From the NCBI RefSeq assembly GCF_003572205.1, contig NZ_QXNY01000006.1, positions 310,001 to 374,000 on the forward strand: DNA of 64,000 bases, given 5' to 3'. This DNA is from Algihabitans albus. Its GTDB lineage: Bacteria > Pseudomonadota > Alphaproteobacteria > Kiloniellales > DSM-21159. The notes under the pieces are model-generated. The model saw only the letters and a program-made list of their open reading frames with translations. It searched no databases and was not told where the DNA came from. Numbering within the stretch: the first letter of the stretch is position 1; each line of letters begins with the position of its first letter. A program made the position numbers and the translations under genes. This document shows positions 8,794-17,634 of this stretch, in pieces.

Positions 8794-9459
8794 ATGCTTC
8801 GAGTCGACAATGCGCATGTGATGATTGGCGCCGTCGAGGCGCTTCGCGGCTTCTCGCTCGACCTGAAGGAAGGCGAGATGGTCGGCCTCACGGGCCGCAA
8901 CGGCGCCGGCAAGACGACGCTGATGCGGGCGGTGATGGGGTTGGTCAAGCTGCGTCGGGGCCAGGTGATGTTCGGTGGCGAGGACTTTCGCAAGGTGCCC
9001 GTCCATCATCGCGCCGGCCTCGGCATCGGCTACATGCCCGAAGATCGCGGCTTGGTGCCGGAGCTCACGGTCGAAGAGAACCTGCTTCTGCCGACCTGGG
9101 TCACGCCCGCGCTCGACGGTCCGGAGCGACTGTCGGTGGTCTACGAGATCCTGCCGGAGCTGAGAGAGATGGCCGGGCGGCGCGCCCTGCTGCTGTCGGG
9201 TGGCCAGCAGAAGATGGTGGCGCTCGGCCGCGCCTTGGCGGTCGGCACGCGTCTGCTGCTTCTGGACGAACCCTTCGAAGGAGTCGCGCCCGCGCTCAGT
9301 CAGCGTCTGTCTGACGTCATCTTCGGACTCCGGCAGCAGAATCTCTCGGTGGTAGTGAGTCAGTCGGAGCTGAATCATTCTCACGCCCTGTTCGACCGTG
9401 AGTTCGTGATCGAACGGGGCGCAAACCTGGTCGCGGTCGCAGGGGAGGCGCCGGCATGA
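8794..9459 (+). CDS. livF: Branched-chain-type ABC transporter ATP-binding protein LivF
   Basis: A 221-aa ATPase with Walker A GRNGAGKT (34-41), signature LSGGQQ (134-139) and Walker B LLLLDEP (about 154-160). The region after Walker A contains IGYMPEDRGLVPELTV, the usual LivF Q-loop segment, although the Q-loop glutamine is replaced here by methionine/proline (YMPED, as in many LivF proteins). The start ATG 8794 gives the standard length; the frame is open upstream but only inside livG. The stop overlaps the phosphotransferase start by 4 nt. Confidence 0.92.
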   Translation: MLRVDNAHVMIGAVEALRGFSLDLKEGEMVGLTGRNGAGKTTLMRAVMGLVKLRRGQVMFGGEDFRKVPVHHRAGLGIGYMPEDRGLVPELTVEENLLLPTWVTPALDGPERLSVVYEILPELREMAGRRALLLSGGQQKMVALGRALAVGTRLLLLDEPFEGVAPALSQRLSDVIFGLRQQNLSVVVSQSELNHSHALFDREFVIERGANLVAVAGEAPA

Positions 9460-10487
9460 CGGCCGAGGCGGCCGCTCAACCCGATTTCGACCTTGCGGCG
9501 CTGACCGGCTTTCTCAAAGGCCGTCTCTCCGGCTTGGGCGAGCTGCGCGGCCTTGAGAGGCTGACCGGCGGCCAGTCGAACCCCACCTATCGGTTGAAGG
9601 GCAGCGCCGGGCAAGCCGTTCTGCGCAAGCAGCCGAGTGGCGATATTCTGCCCTCGGCGCATGCCATGGACCGCGAATTCCGGGTTCTCTCGGCCTTGGC
9701 GGAGACACAGGTGCCGGTGCCGCGCGTCTGGTTGTTCTGCGACGATCCGGCCGTGATCGGCACGCCCTTCTACGTCATGGAATACGTGGAGGGCCGGGTG
9801 TTTCATGACTGCGCGCTTCCGGAGCTGGGCGCCGGGGAGCGCGCCGCCATCTACGACTCGATGAACGAGGTGATGGCGCGCCTTCACCAGGTCGATTGGG
9901 AGGCGGCGGACTTGAGCGGTTTCGGCCGGGTGGGCGGCTACTTCACGCGCCAGATGCGGCGCTGGTCGCGGCAGCTCGAACTCTCCAGCACGCGTGTCGT
10001 CCCGGAGCTGGAGCGGGTGCGCGACTGGCTGACGGATCACCTGCCGGACGACACGGAAACCACCCTTTGTCATGGCGATCTGCGGCTCGGCAACCTGCTG
10101 TTTGCGCCCGACGCGCCACGCGCCGTCGTGCTGCTCGATTGGGAGCTTTCGACACTGGGCAATCCCCTGGCCGATGTCGCCTTCAACTGCATCGCCTATC
10201 ACTCGACGCCGGAGGAGTACGGCGGCCTGCTTGGGCTGGATCTCGGCGCGCTGGGCATTCCCGCGGAAGCGGAGTACCTCGATCTCTACTACGAGCGCAG
10301 CGGCCGCAACGACCGTGTCAGCGCCTTTCATCTCGCCTTTTCGCTGTTCCGTTTCGCCGTGATTTTCGAGGGCATTGCCGCGCGCGCGAAGGCCGGGACG
10401 GCGGCGGCCGAAAACGCGGAACAGGTCGGCGCGCTCGGCGTCGCCTTCGCGCGGCGGGCGGACAGGATTATCGCCGAAAGGGCCTGA
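9456..10487 (+). CDS. APH-family phosphotransferase (ACAD10/LvaA-like)
   Basis: A 343-aa kinase-like protein. Near the N-terminus LTGGQSNPTYRL is the nucleotide loop typical of this subfamily. The Brenner-type catalytic loop is CHGDLRLGN (HGD 206-208, N213), with the metal aspartate in LDWELSTLGNP (D228). The same motifs occur in the kinase domain of human ACAD10/11 and in bacterial LvaA, which phosphorylate the 4-hydroxyl of hydroxyacyl-CoAs. It is coupled to livF by a 4-nt overlap and lies 30 bp before a dehydrogenase that matches the other half of ACAD10/11. I infer phosphorylation of a hydroxyacyl-CoA; an LvaB-like small partner is not visible here. Confidence 0.82.
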   Translation: MTAEAAAQPDFDLAALTGFLKGRLSGLGELRGLERLTGGQSNPTYRLKGSAGQAVLRKQPSGDILPSAHAMDREFRVLSALAETQVPVPRVWLFCDDPAVIGTPFYVMEYVEGRVFHDCALPELGAGERAAIYDSMNEVMARLHQVDWEAADLSGFGRVGGYFTRQMRRWSRQLELSSTRVVPELERVRDWLTDHLPDDTETTLCHGDLRLGNLLFAPDAPRAVVLLDWELSTLGNPLADVAFNCIAYHSTPEEYGGLLGLDLGALGIPAEAEYLDLYYERSGRNDRVSAFHLAFSLFRFAVIFEGIAARAKAGTAAAENAEQVGALGVAFARRADRIIAERA

Positions 10488-10517
10488 CGGCCGGGCAGCA
10501 ACCAAGGGAGCTAGACC

Positions 10518-11783
10518 ATGGACTTTTCAATGTCGCCGAAGGTCGAGGAACTCAGCGCGCGACTGCGCGACTTCATGGACCGCCATGTCGTTCCGGCCCA
10601 CAAGGAGTGGCTGCGCGAAACGGAGGCCGGCGTCTTTCCGCCGGCCTGCGTCGAGGATTTGAAGCAGCTCGCCAAGGACGAGGGTCTTTGGAACCTCTTC
10701 CTGCCGGCGCTGCGCGACGACGAGCCGGGCACGCGCCTGACCAATCTCGAATACGCGCCCCTGGCCGAGATCATGGGGCGCATCTACTGGGCGTCCGAAG
10801 TGTTCAACTGCTCGGCGCCCGACACGGGCAACATGGAGTTGCTCCACATGTTCGCCACCGACGCGCAGCGTGCGCGCTGGATGGTCCCTTTGATGAACGG
10901 CGATATCCGCTCCTGCTTCGCCATGACCGAGCCCGATGTCGCCTCCTCGGACGCCACCAATATCCAGACCACCGTTCTGCGTGACGGCGACGACTATGTC
11001 GTCAACGGACGGAAGTGGTTCATCACCGGCGCGGCCGATCCGCGCTGCGAGGTCGCCATCGTGCTCGGAGTTTCGGACCAGGCGCCGGACTCCGACCCGC
11101 ACCGTCGCCACTCCATGGTTCTGGTGCCGATGAACACGCCGGGCGTCAAAGTGGTGCGCAACCTGCCGATCATGCATCACGTCGCTCCGGAGGGGCACTG
11201 CGAGGTGCTGTTCGAAAACGTGCGGGTGCCGGCCGTCAATCTGCTGGGTGAGGAAGGGGCGGGTTTCGCTCTGGCGCAGGCGCGTCTCGGGCCGGGCCGG
11301 ATTCATCACTGCATGCGCTCGATCGGCCAATGCGAACTGGCACTGGAGTTGGCCTGCGAACGCGCGATGGAGCGTAAGACTTTCGGCAAGTATCTGCATG
11401 AGCATGACCAGGTTGCGGAGTGGATCGCTCTCTCGCGCATGGAGATCGATCAGGCACGGCTCTACGTCATGCGGGCGGCCTGGCTGATCGATACCCAGGG
11501 CAACCAGGCGGCGCGCAACGAGGTCTCGGCGATCAAGGTCATCGTACCGCGGCTGCAGACGCAGGTCGTCGACCGCGCCATGCAGATCTTCGGGGCCATG
11601 GGACTGACGCCCGACACGCCACTGTCGTTCCTCTGGACCTGGGGCCGGGCCCTGCGCTTCATCGACGGTCCCGATGAGGTCCATATCCGCTCGGTGGCGC
11701 GGCGCGAACTCAAACAGGCGCGCGCGCATCTCGGCCGCGGGGCGGCCTACTACACGCTGCCCGACGAGCTGGCCGCCGAGTAG
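10518..11783 (+). CDS. Acyl-CoA dehydrogenase, ACAD10/11-like
   Basis: A 421-aa flavoenzyme of standard length. Segments such as NCSAPDTGNMELLHMF, SCFAMTEPDVASSDATNIQ, RLGPGRIHHCMR and DGPDEVH follow the dehydrogenase domain of human ACAD11 almost word for word, much closer than ordinary medium-chain enzymes. In that family the domain acts on a 4-phospho-acyl-CoA produced by the attached kinase domain and yields a 2-enoyl-CoA. Here the kinase is the separate gene immediately upstream. The RBS AAGGGAG (10504-10510) precedes ATG 10518. Confidence 0.9.
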   Translation: MDFSMSPKVEELSARLRDFMDRHVVPAHKEWLRETEAGVFPPACVEDLKQLAKDEGLWNLFLPALRDDEPGTRLTNLEYAPLAEIMGRIYWASEVFNCSAPDTGNMELLHMFATDAQRARWMVPLMNGDIRSCFAMTEPDVASSDATNIQTTVLRDGDDYVVNGRKWFITGAADPRCEVAIVLGVSDQAPDSDPHRRHSMVLVPMNTPGVKVVRNLPIMHHVAPEGHCEVLFENVRVPAVNLLGEEGAGFALAQARLGPGRIHHCMRSIGQCELALELACERAMERKTFGKYLHEHDQVAEWIALSRMEIDQARLYVMRAAWLIDTQGNQAARNEVSAIKVIVPRLQTQVVDRAMQIFGAMGLTPDTPLSFLWTWGRALRFIDGPDEVHIRSVARRELKQARAHLGRGAAYYTLPDELAAE

Positions 11784-11794
11784 GAATCGCCGCC

Positions 11795-13441
11795 ATGGTT
11801 ACGCCCGAGGAGCCGGTGCCGGCGACGCGCCGCGAGGGACACTTCGGCGATCGGGTCGTGACCTGCTTCGCCGAGCGGCCGGCCAGTTTCGACGCGATGT
11901 TCCGCTCGGCGGTCGAAGCTCATCCGGACCGCGACGCCGTGGTGGACGGCAGTCGTCGGCTCAGCTTTGCCGAGCTCGATCGGCTGGTCTCGGCCACGGC
12001 CGCTGGATATCGGGACCTCGGGCTCGAACCGGGGTGTCGTCTCGGTCTGCTGATCGCCAACCGCTGGCAGTTCCTGGTCGCTCTGTTGGCGGCCGTTCGT
12101 GCGGACCTGATCGCCGTGCCGCTCAGTGTCCGCGCGCAGACTTTGGAACTGGCCTACATTCTGAATGACTGCGGCGCGCGCGGATTGGTTTACGAGAGCG
12201 GTCTCGCCGGCCGCGTTCCCGCGCCCGACGCGGTTCCCGAACTGACTCTGCGCATCGGCCTGGAGGGCAGATGCGACGGGGTCGATGGCAGCAGTGTCGA
12301 TAGCGGTGGCGCGACGGTCACCTTCGAAAGTCTGCTTGCCGGCGCAGGATCTTCCACTACTGCAGCGGTGGGCGGTGAGGAGGATACGGCCGTCATCCTC
12401 TACACCTCGGGAACCACGGGTCACCCGAAGGGCGCGATGCTCAGCCACCTGAACATCGTTCACTCTTGCCTGCACTATCGGCATTGCTTTCGGTTGGGCC
12501 CGGACGACCGCGCCATGCTGGCGGTTCCGGCGAGCCATGTGACCGGTCTGATCGCCTGCATCATGGCGCCCCTTTCGGCAGGCGGCGCCGTCATCGTCCT
12601 GGAGACCTTCGCGGTGCCCGAATTCCTGTCGCTTGCGGCGCGGGAGGCCATGACGATGACGGTCATGGTGCCGGCCATGTACAAACTCTGCCTGCTGCGC
12701 GCGAACCTCCCCGACTACGATCTGTCGGCCTGGCGCGTGGGTGCCTACGGCGGCGCGCCCATGCCGCCGGCGACCATTGCCGCGCTGGCCGATACCCTGC
12801 CGCGCCTCGCCCTGGCCAATGCCTACGGTGCGACCGAGACGACCTCCCCGACCACCGTCATGCCGCTGGGCGACAAGGCGGCGCGCAGCGACAGCGTCGG
12901 CCGCTCCCTTCCCTGCGCCGAAGTGCGGGTCATGGACGACGACGGCTGTGAAGTGGATCGGGGAGAGACCGGCGAAGTCTGGATCGGCGGTCCGATGGTG
13001 GTCGCGGGCTACTGGAACAACCCGCAGGCGACGCGTGACTCCTTCGTCGGCGGTTTCTGGCGCTCCGGCGACATCGGCGCCATGAGCCCGGACGGTTATC
13101 TCCGCGTCTTCGATCGCAAGAAAGACATGATCAATCGCGGCGGCTACAAGGTCTTCAGCGCCGAGGTCGAGAACGTTCTGGCCGCCCATGCCACCGTCGC
13201 CGAGGCCGCCGTCCTGTCCTTCGCCGATCCGGTGCTGGGGGAGAAGATACTCGCGGTCGTTCATCCTCGGGACGGTGTCGAAGACCGGGACGGCCTGCGA
13301 AGCTTCTGCGCCGCACGCTTGTCCGACTACAAGGTCCCGGACCGTTTCGTCTTTCTCGACCGTCCCCTGCCGCGCAATGCGAACGGCAAACTGATGAAGG
13401 CCGCCTTGCGCGAGTCTCTCGAAGTCGACGCCGGGTCCTGA
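11795..13441 (+). CDS. AMP-dependent acyl-CoA synthetase/ligase
   Basis: A 548-aa adenylate-forming enzyme that activates a carboxylic acid to its CoA ester. The P-loop is YTSGTTGHPKG (203-213), the adenine-binding region includes NAYGATETTSPT, and the hinge to the mobile C-terminal domain is RSGDIGAMSPDGYLRVFDRKKD. The catalytic lysine of the A10 motif is in RNANGKLMK. It is 11 bp downstream of the dehydrogenase gene and is the last gene of the operon, completing import, activation and beta-oxidation. Substrate class cannot be read from sequence; its context resembles LvaE of levulinate catabolism. Confidence 0.9.
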   Translation: MVTPEEPVPATRREGHFGDRVVTCFAERPASFDAMFRSAVEAHPDRDAVVDGSRRLSFAELDRLVSATAAGYRDLGLEPGCRLGLLIANRWQFLVALLAAVRADLIAVPLSVRAQTLELAYILNDCGARGLVYESGLAGRVPAPDAVPELTLRIGLEGRCDGVDGSSVDSGGATVTFESLLAGAGSSTTAAVGGEEDTAVILYTSGTTGHPKGAMLSHLNIVHSCLHYRHCFRLGPDDRAMLAVPASHVTGLIACIMAPLSAGGAVIVLETFAVPEFLSLAAREAMTMTVMVPAMYKLCLLRANLPDYDLSAWRVGAYGGAPMPPATIAALADTLPRLALANAYGATETTSPTTVMPLGDKAARSDSVGRSLPCAEVRVMDDDGCEVDRGETGEVWIGGPMVVAGYWNNPQATRDSFVGGFWRSGDIGAMSPDGYLRVFDRKKDMINRGGYKVFSAEVENVLAAHATVAEAAVLSFADPVLGEKILAVVHPRDGVEDRDGLRSFCAARLSDYKVPDRFVFLDRPLPRNANGKLMKAALRESLEVDAGS

Positions 13442-14488
13442 GTCCGGGGCCCGACACTGTGCAAGGTTAGACTTGAGCGGGTCTTGGGCGTCTGTCTGTC
13501 CGAGACCGGCAGGCGCGCTCGGATGGCACGGATCCGGTTCGAGTGCGAGGGGAACGCGGCGTGAGCGGCGCCCGTCGTAGCGGCGGTCGCGGATCTGTCC
13601 GCGCGCCGGTTTGCGGGCAGCCCAGCTCGGGTGGAGGCTACAATTTCCAGTATTCAGCGGTCTGTCCGCTTGCGGCGCCGATCGGGGGGCGTTCTTCCCG
13701 CTCGGTGTTTCCACAGCAGTTCTGCAGCCCACTGGGTATGAAAAAGTTGTCTCAAACGTAGCATGAAAGCGTTCGGAAAGCCTTTTGAGCAACGGTCGCC
13801 GGAGTCCGTTGTAACGTAGAAAACCCTTTTGGCTGATCGCCTTGCAGTGTTTCGACCTCTTGTAAAGTTTGCGTCGCGGGCTCGGCCAAACAGCTTGAAT
13901 CGGGCGCTCCGGCTTGTCCTCGAACTCTGTAGTAAAAGTTGATTTGTCTAGAACTGCCCGTGAAGAGAGGCTTTAGATCTGATTTTTTGTTGGTCATCGA
14001 ACGACGTTTGGGAACTGATCGCGCCGCATCTCTTCCTTATCGCTGTTTGATCAAACGGATGAAGGCGGGCTGCGGGTGATCGGATGTCACGAGAAAGCCC
14101 GAAAACCGGAGGCGAATCGCCACTAAATATGACAAGCTGATGTAACTTTAGACGAATATTACTTGTCTCGGCGCCTCTGCCGTAGACAGCGTCTTGGGAG
14201 TTGGCTGGCAAAGAGCGCGTTGGGTTTCCCCTGCAGATTCCCTTCAACTGGCCACTCAATCTAGGGGAGAGTCAGGCTTATGTTGGTCGCTTTCGAGACC
14301 TGTTAAGGCATTGTTCGAGAGGCCTGGGGGCATTAGATCTCGGTCGGGTCGATCCGGCAAAACCGTGGCGTTGCACCTCCAGGGGTCTCCTGGGGCGGCA
14401 AGCTGTTCGATGAGAAGAACGAGAAGGGGGAGATAACGGCTGTGAGTCAGTTTGGGTATTTACGGCCTGACCTAGGTGAAGTGAACCA
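13442..14488. other. 1-kb non-coding interval before the sphingolipid operon
   Basis: I see no convincing gene here. From about 13740 to 14170 the composition becomes clearly richer in A+T than the surroundings, with stop codons in all frames. One short inverted repeat, CAACGG 13790-13795 with CCGTTG 13806-13811, is visible. It probably holds the promoter and a long leader for the gene starting at 14489, but no good -35/-10 pair stands out. Confidence 0.5.
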
Positions 14489-16291
14489 GTGACGCTCCTA
14501 CCGACACCGACAATCAACAGCAATCTCGATCTCCGCCTCGCGACCTTCGAGACCCTCTCCGAAGGGCTCGACTATGCGGCGCGTGGTGAGACGGGCTGCA
14601 ATTTCTTCTCTGGCCGCGGCCAGCTCGAAGCGGTGCTGCCCTATGCCGAGCTGCGTGAGCGCAGTGTGGAGGTGGCGCTGCGCCTGACCGGCATGGGGCT
14701 CCCGCGTGGTAGCCGCGTCGGCTTGATCGCGACCACCTCCGCGGACTTCATGATCTTCTTCTACGCCTGCCAGTATGCCGGCTTGATCCCCGTTCCGCTT
14801 CCGATCAGCACGAACCTCGGCGGCCGCAGCGCCTATGTCGAGCGGTTGCGTGCCATGCTCTCGGCGGCCGACGTGTCGCTGGCAGTTGCCGAAGCCGACA
14901 TGATCGACGTCCTGCGCGAAGCGGCCGAGGGTCTGGCCATCCGGATGGTTGGCACGCCGGGCGATTTCCGCGATCTTCCGGAGAGTCGGGGCGATCTTCG
15001 TCCTCTGGGCAAGGAGGATCCGGCCTATATCCAATACTCGTCGGGTAGCACGAGCATGCCGCGGGGTGTCATGATCACCCAGCGCGGTGTGACCAGCAAC
15101 GTGCTGGGCATCGCCCGTCACGGTCTGGCGCTCGAGTCCGGCGATCGCTGTGCATCCTGGCTACCGCTATACCACGACATGGGTCTGGTCGGTTTTTCCA
15201 TCACGCCGATGATGGGCCAGTTCTCCGCCGACTATCTGCCGACCTCGGCCTTTACCAAGCGTCCGCTGCTGTGGCTTCAGATCATCTCGGATCATGGCGC
15301 GACGATCTCCTTCGCGCCGACCATGGGGTACGACCTGTGCGTACGTCGGGCGGCGAAGGCGCAGGGCGGTACGTACGACCTGTCGCGCTGGCGCGTTGCC
15401 GGTGTCGGGGCGGAAATGATCCGTGCGGATGTGCTGGAGCAGTTCGCCATGCAGTTCGCGTCCTTCGGGTTCGACCAGCGGGCGTACCTGCCGAGCTACG
15501 GCTTGGCGGAATCGACGCTGGCCGTCAGCTTCGCGCCTCTGGGGCGGGGCTTGAAGACGGATCGTATCGACCGCCGTGCCTGCGAGGTGCTGCATCAGGC
15601 TCTGCCCGTTGCGAAGCTCGGCAATGGATCCGCCAAGAGGGCGCGGACCGTCGTGGTTTGCGGACGTCCCTTGCCGGATCATTCAGTCGAGATCCGCGAC
15701 AACGGCGGCAGGGTGCTGCCGGACCGGGAAATCGGGTCTATCCACGTGAAGGGCCCAAGTCTGATGGAGGGCTACTTCCAGGACGAGGGTGCCACGCAAA
15801 GCGCCGTGACCGAGGACGGCTGGCTGGATACCGGCGACCTGGGGTATCTCGCCGATGGCGAACTGGTGGTCACCGGGCGCCAAAAGGATCTGATCATCAG
15901 CAACGGGCGCAACATCTGGCCGCACGATCTGGAGTGGGCCCTGGAGAAATTGCCGGATCTGCGGACCGGCGGTGTCGCCGCCTTCTGCGTCGAGGATGAT
16001 ATCAAGGGCGAGCGCGTGGTCATCGTGGCCGAGTGCCGTTTGACCGACGAGGACGCGCGCCAGACCCTGGTTCGGGATATGCAGGGCGCCAGTCGTCTGG
16101 TCGCCGGGGTCGATCCTGAGGTCATGCTGGTTCCGACCCGCTCGCTCACCTTTACCTCTTCCGGCAAATTGAGCCGCGCTGCCGTCAAGGCGAGCTATCT
16201 CGGTGACAGGCTCGAACCCCTCAGCCTGAGCCGGCCCGCCGCCCCATTGGTGACGCTCGAACCTCTGCGTTCAGCGACCGACAGCGGCTGA
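14489..16291 (+). CDS. Fatty acyl-AMP ligase / acyl-ACP synthetase (FAAL type) of the sphingolipid locus
   Basis: A 600-aa adenylate-forming enzyme. WLPLYHDMGLVG (224-235) is the hallmark of fatty acyl-AMP ligases, which load fatty acids onto acyl carrier proteins instead of CoA. The nucleotide loop is YSSGSTSMPRG (183-193), and the C-terminal hinge is DTGDLGYLADGELVVTGRQKD. Six bp later the reductase gene starts, followed by an ACP and serine palmitoyltransferase. In Caulobacter an acyl-ACP synthetase sits beside spt and the dedicated ACP, so I infer it charges the ACP encoded at 17377. Start GTG 14489 has the weak site AGGTGAAGTG just upstream. Confidence 0.88.
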   Translation: MTLLPTPTINSNLDLRLATFETLSEGLDYAARGETGCNFFSGRGQLEAVLPYAELRERSVEVALRLTGMGLPRGSRVGLIATTSADFMIFFYACQYAGLIPVPLPISTNLGGRSAYVERLRAMLSAADVSLAVAEADMIDVLREAAEGLAIRMVGTPGDFRDLPESRGDLRPLGKEDPAYIQYSSGSTSMPRGVMITQRGVTSNVLGIARHGLALESGDRCASWLPLYHDMGLVGFSITPMMGQFSADYLPTSAFTKRPLLWLQIISDHGATISFAPTMGYDLCVRRAAKAQGGTYDLSRWRVAGVGAEMIRADVLEQFAMQFASFGFDQRAYLPSYGLAESTLAVSFAPLGRGLKTDRIDRRACEVLHQALPVAKLGNGSAKRARTVVVCGRPLPDHSVEIRDNGGRVLPDREIGSIHVKGPSLMEGYFQDEGATQSAVTEDGWLDTGDLGYLADGELVVTGRQKDLIISNGRNIWPHDLEWALEKLPDLRTGGVAAFCVEDDIKGERVVIVAECRLTDEDARQTLVRDMQGASRLVAGVDPEVMLVPTRSLTFTSSGKLSRAAVKASYLGDRLEPLSLSRPAAPLVTLEPLRSATDSG

Positions 16292-16297
16292 AGTAAG

Positions 16298-17275
16298 ATG
16301 GCGACTTACGCGCAGGCCAAGGCGTCGGTGCTGGCGAAAGCGCCGGTCGCGGTGACCGGCGCGAGCGGCTTCATCGGTCGTGCGCTGGTCAAGCGTCTGA
16401 GTGCGCGCGCGATCCCCTTGCGCCTGTTGCTCCGCCGCCCCGATCCGGAGCTTGAGGCGCTCGGCGTCGAGGTGGTGCGTGGGGCTCTCGATCGGGAGGA
16501 CAGCCTCCGCCGCCTGCTGGACGGCGCTGCGACCCTGGTGCATTGCGCCGGCGCCATACGGGCGCGCCGGGCTGCGGATTTCACGGCGGTCAACGAGACC
16601 GGCACGGCCCGCCTGGTCCGGCTCGCGGCGCAGTCCGCCTCCAGGCCGCGCGTTCTGCTGCTGTCGTCCCTGGCGGCCCGCGAGCCCGGCGTTTCCGCCT
16701 ATGCCGGGAGCAAGCTCGGCGGCGAAAGGGCGCTGGTCCGCGAGGCGGCGGGGCTCGAGCATTTTTGCCTGCGTCTGCCGGCGGTTTATGGACCGGGCGA
16801 CCGCGCCACCTTCGGCCTGTTCCAGCAACTCAATCGCGGACTGGGGATTCTGCCGGCTCCGTTGAACAATCGCTTCTCGCTTTTGTATCTGTCGGACCTG
16901 GAAAACCTCGTCGAGCATCTGCTGCGGCAGAAAGCCTGGTCTGGCGGGATCGCCGAAGTGGACGATGGGCGGGCCGGCGGATATGCCTGGAGCGAGCTTC
17001 CGGAGATCGCGGCACGACAGCTCGATCGGCGGGTGCGCGCCGTCTCTGTGCCGCAGCCGGTCCTCTGGGCAACCGCAGCGGGAAGCGAGGGGGTTGCCTC
17101 GCTTCTGGGCCGGGCACCGATCTGGACGCGAGGTAAGTTGAACGAGTTCTCTCACCCCGACTGGGTCAGTTGCGATGGAAAGTCGTCGGAACTGGAGGGA
17201 TGGGAGCCCGAGGTCCAGTTGGACCAGGGCCTTTTGGCCACGATCGCTTGGTATCGGCAGGCTGGATGGCTCTAA
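16298..17275 (+). CDS. cerR: NAD(P)-dependent epimerase/reductase, ceramide reductase-like
   Basis: A 325-aa extended SDR protein. The dinucleotide motif is TGASGFIG (20-27) and the catalytic pair is Tyr135/Lys139 in YAGSK. In Caulobacter an epimerase-like SDR encoded next to spt (CerR) reduces the 3-keto group of the sphingoid backbone. The genetic setting here (FAAL, SDR, ACP, SPT in a row) is the same, which is why I use that name. The alternative is a sugar-nucleotide epimerase, but no sugar-nucleotide genes are next to it. It is 6 bp after the FAAL gene. Confidence 0.7.
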   Translation: MATYAQAKASVLAKAPVAVTGASGFIGRALVKRLSARAIPLRLLLRRPDPELEALGVEVVRGALDREDSLRRLLDGAATLVHCAGAIRARRAADFTAVNETGTARLVRLAAQSASRPRVLLLSSLAAREPGVSAYAGSKLGGERALVREAAGLEHFCLRLPAVYGPGDRATFGLFQQLNRGLGILPAPLNNRFSLLYLSDLENLVEHLLRQKAWSGGIAEVDDGRAGGYAWSELPEIAARQLDRRVRAVSVPQPVLWATAAGSEGVASLLGRAPIWTRGKLNEFSHPDWVSCDGKSSELEGWEPEVQLDQGLLATIAWYRQAGWL

Positions 17276-17376
17276 TGCCGCACCTGTTCTTTTGACCCGG
17301 AGTCAAGCCTTGACGCCCTTTTCTGTATTCCTACAATCCGGCCAAATTGCTTTTCGATGGTTAAAGCGAATCCAAA

Positions 17377-17634
17377 ATGGTTGAGGCGGATCACCAAGCG
17401 ACCTTTGAAAGCATACGGAATATATTGGAGGTTTATAATGCCGAAGGTATCGAAATAACGACATCGACGAGACTGATGTCAGATCTGAACATCGATTCGG
17501 TGGCAGCTATGGATCTAATAATGGAAATAGAAGATCGCTTTGAGATCGATATCCCCGTGAACATGGTCTCGGACGTCGAGACCACACAGGATCTCGTTCG
17601 GATCGTCGTCGCGCGTTTGGAAAACCGCGCATGA
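17377..17634 (+). CDS. Acyl carrier protein dedicated to sphingoid base synthesis
   Basis: An 85-aa ACP. The 4'-phosphopantetheine attachment serine is Ser41 in LNIDSVAAMDLIMEIED, and helix II/III residues follow the normal ACP pattern (FEIDIPVNMVSDVETTQDLV). The gene is richer in A+T than its neighbours, with codons such as ATA and TTT, common for bacterial ACP genes but striking here. It overlaps the serine palmitoyltransferase start by 4 nt, so the carrier and the enzyme that uses its acyl thioester are translationally coupled. It is not next to fab genes, hence not the housekeeping ACP. Confidence 0.9.
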   Translation: MVEADHQATFESIRNILEVYNAEGIEITTSTRLMSDLNIDSVAAMDLIMEIEDRFEIDIPVNMVSDVETTQDLVRIVVARLENRA

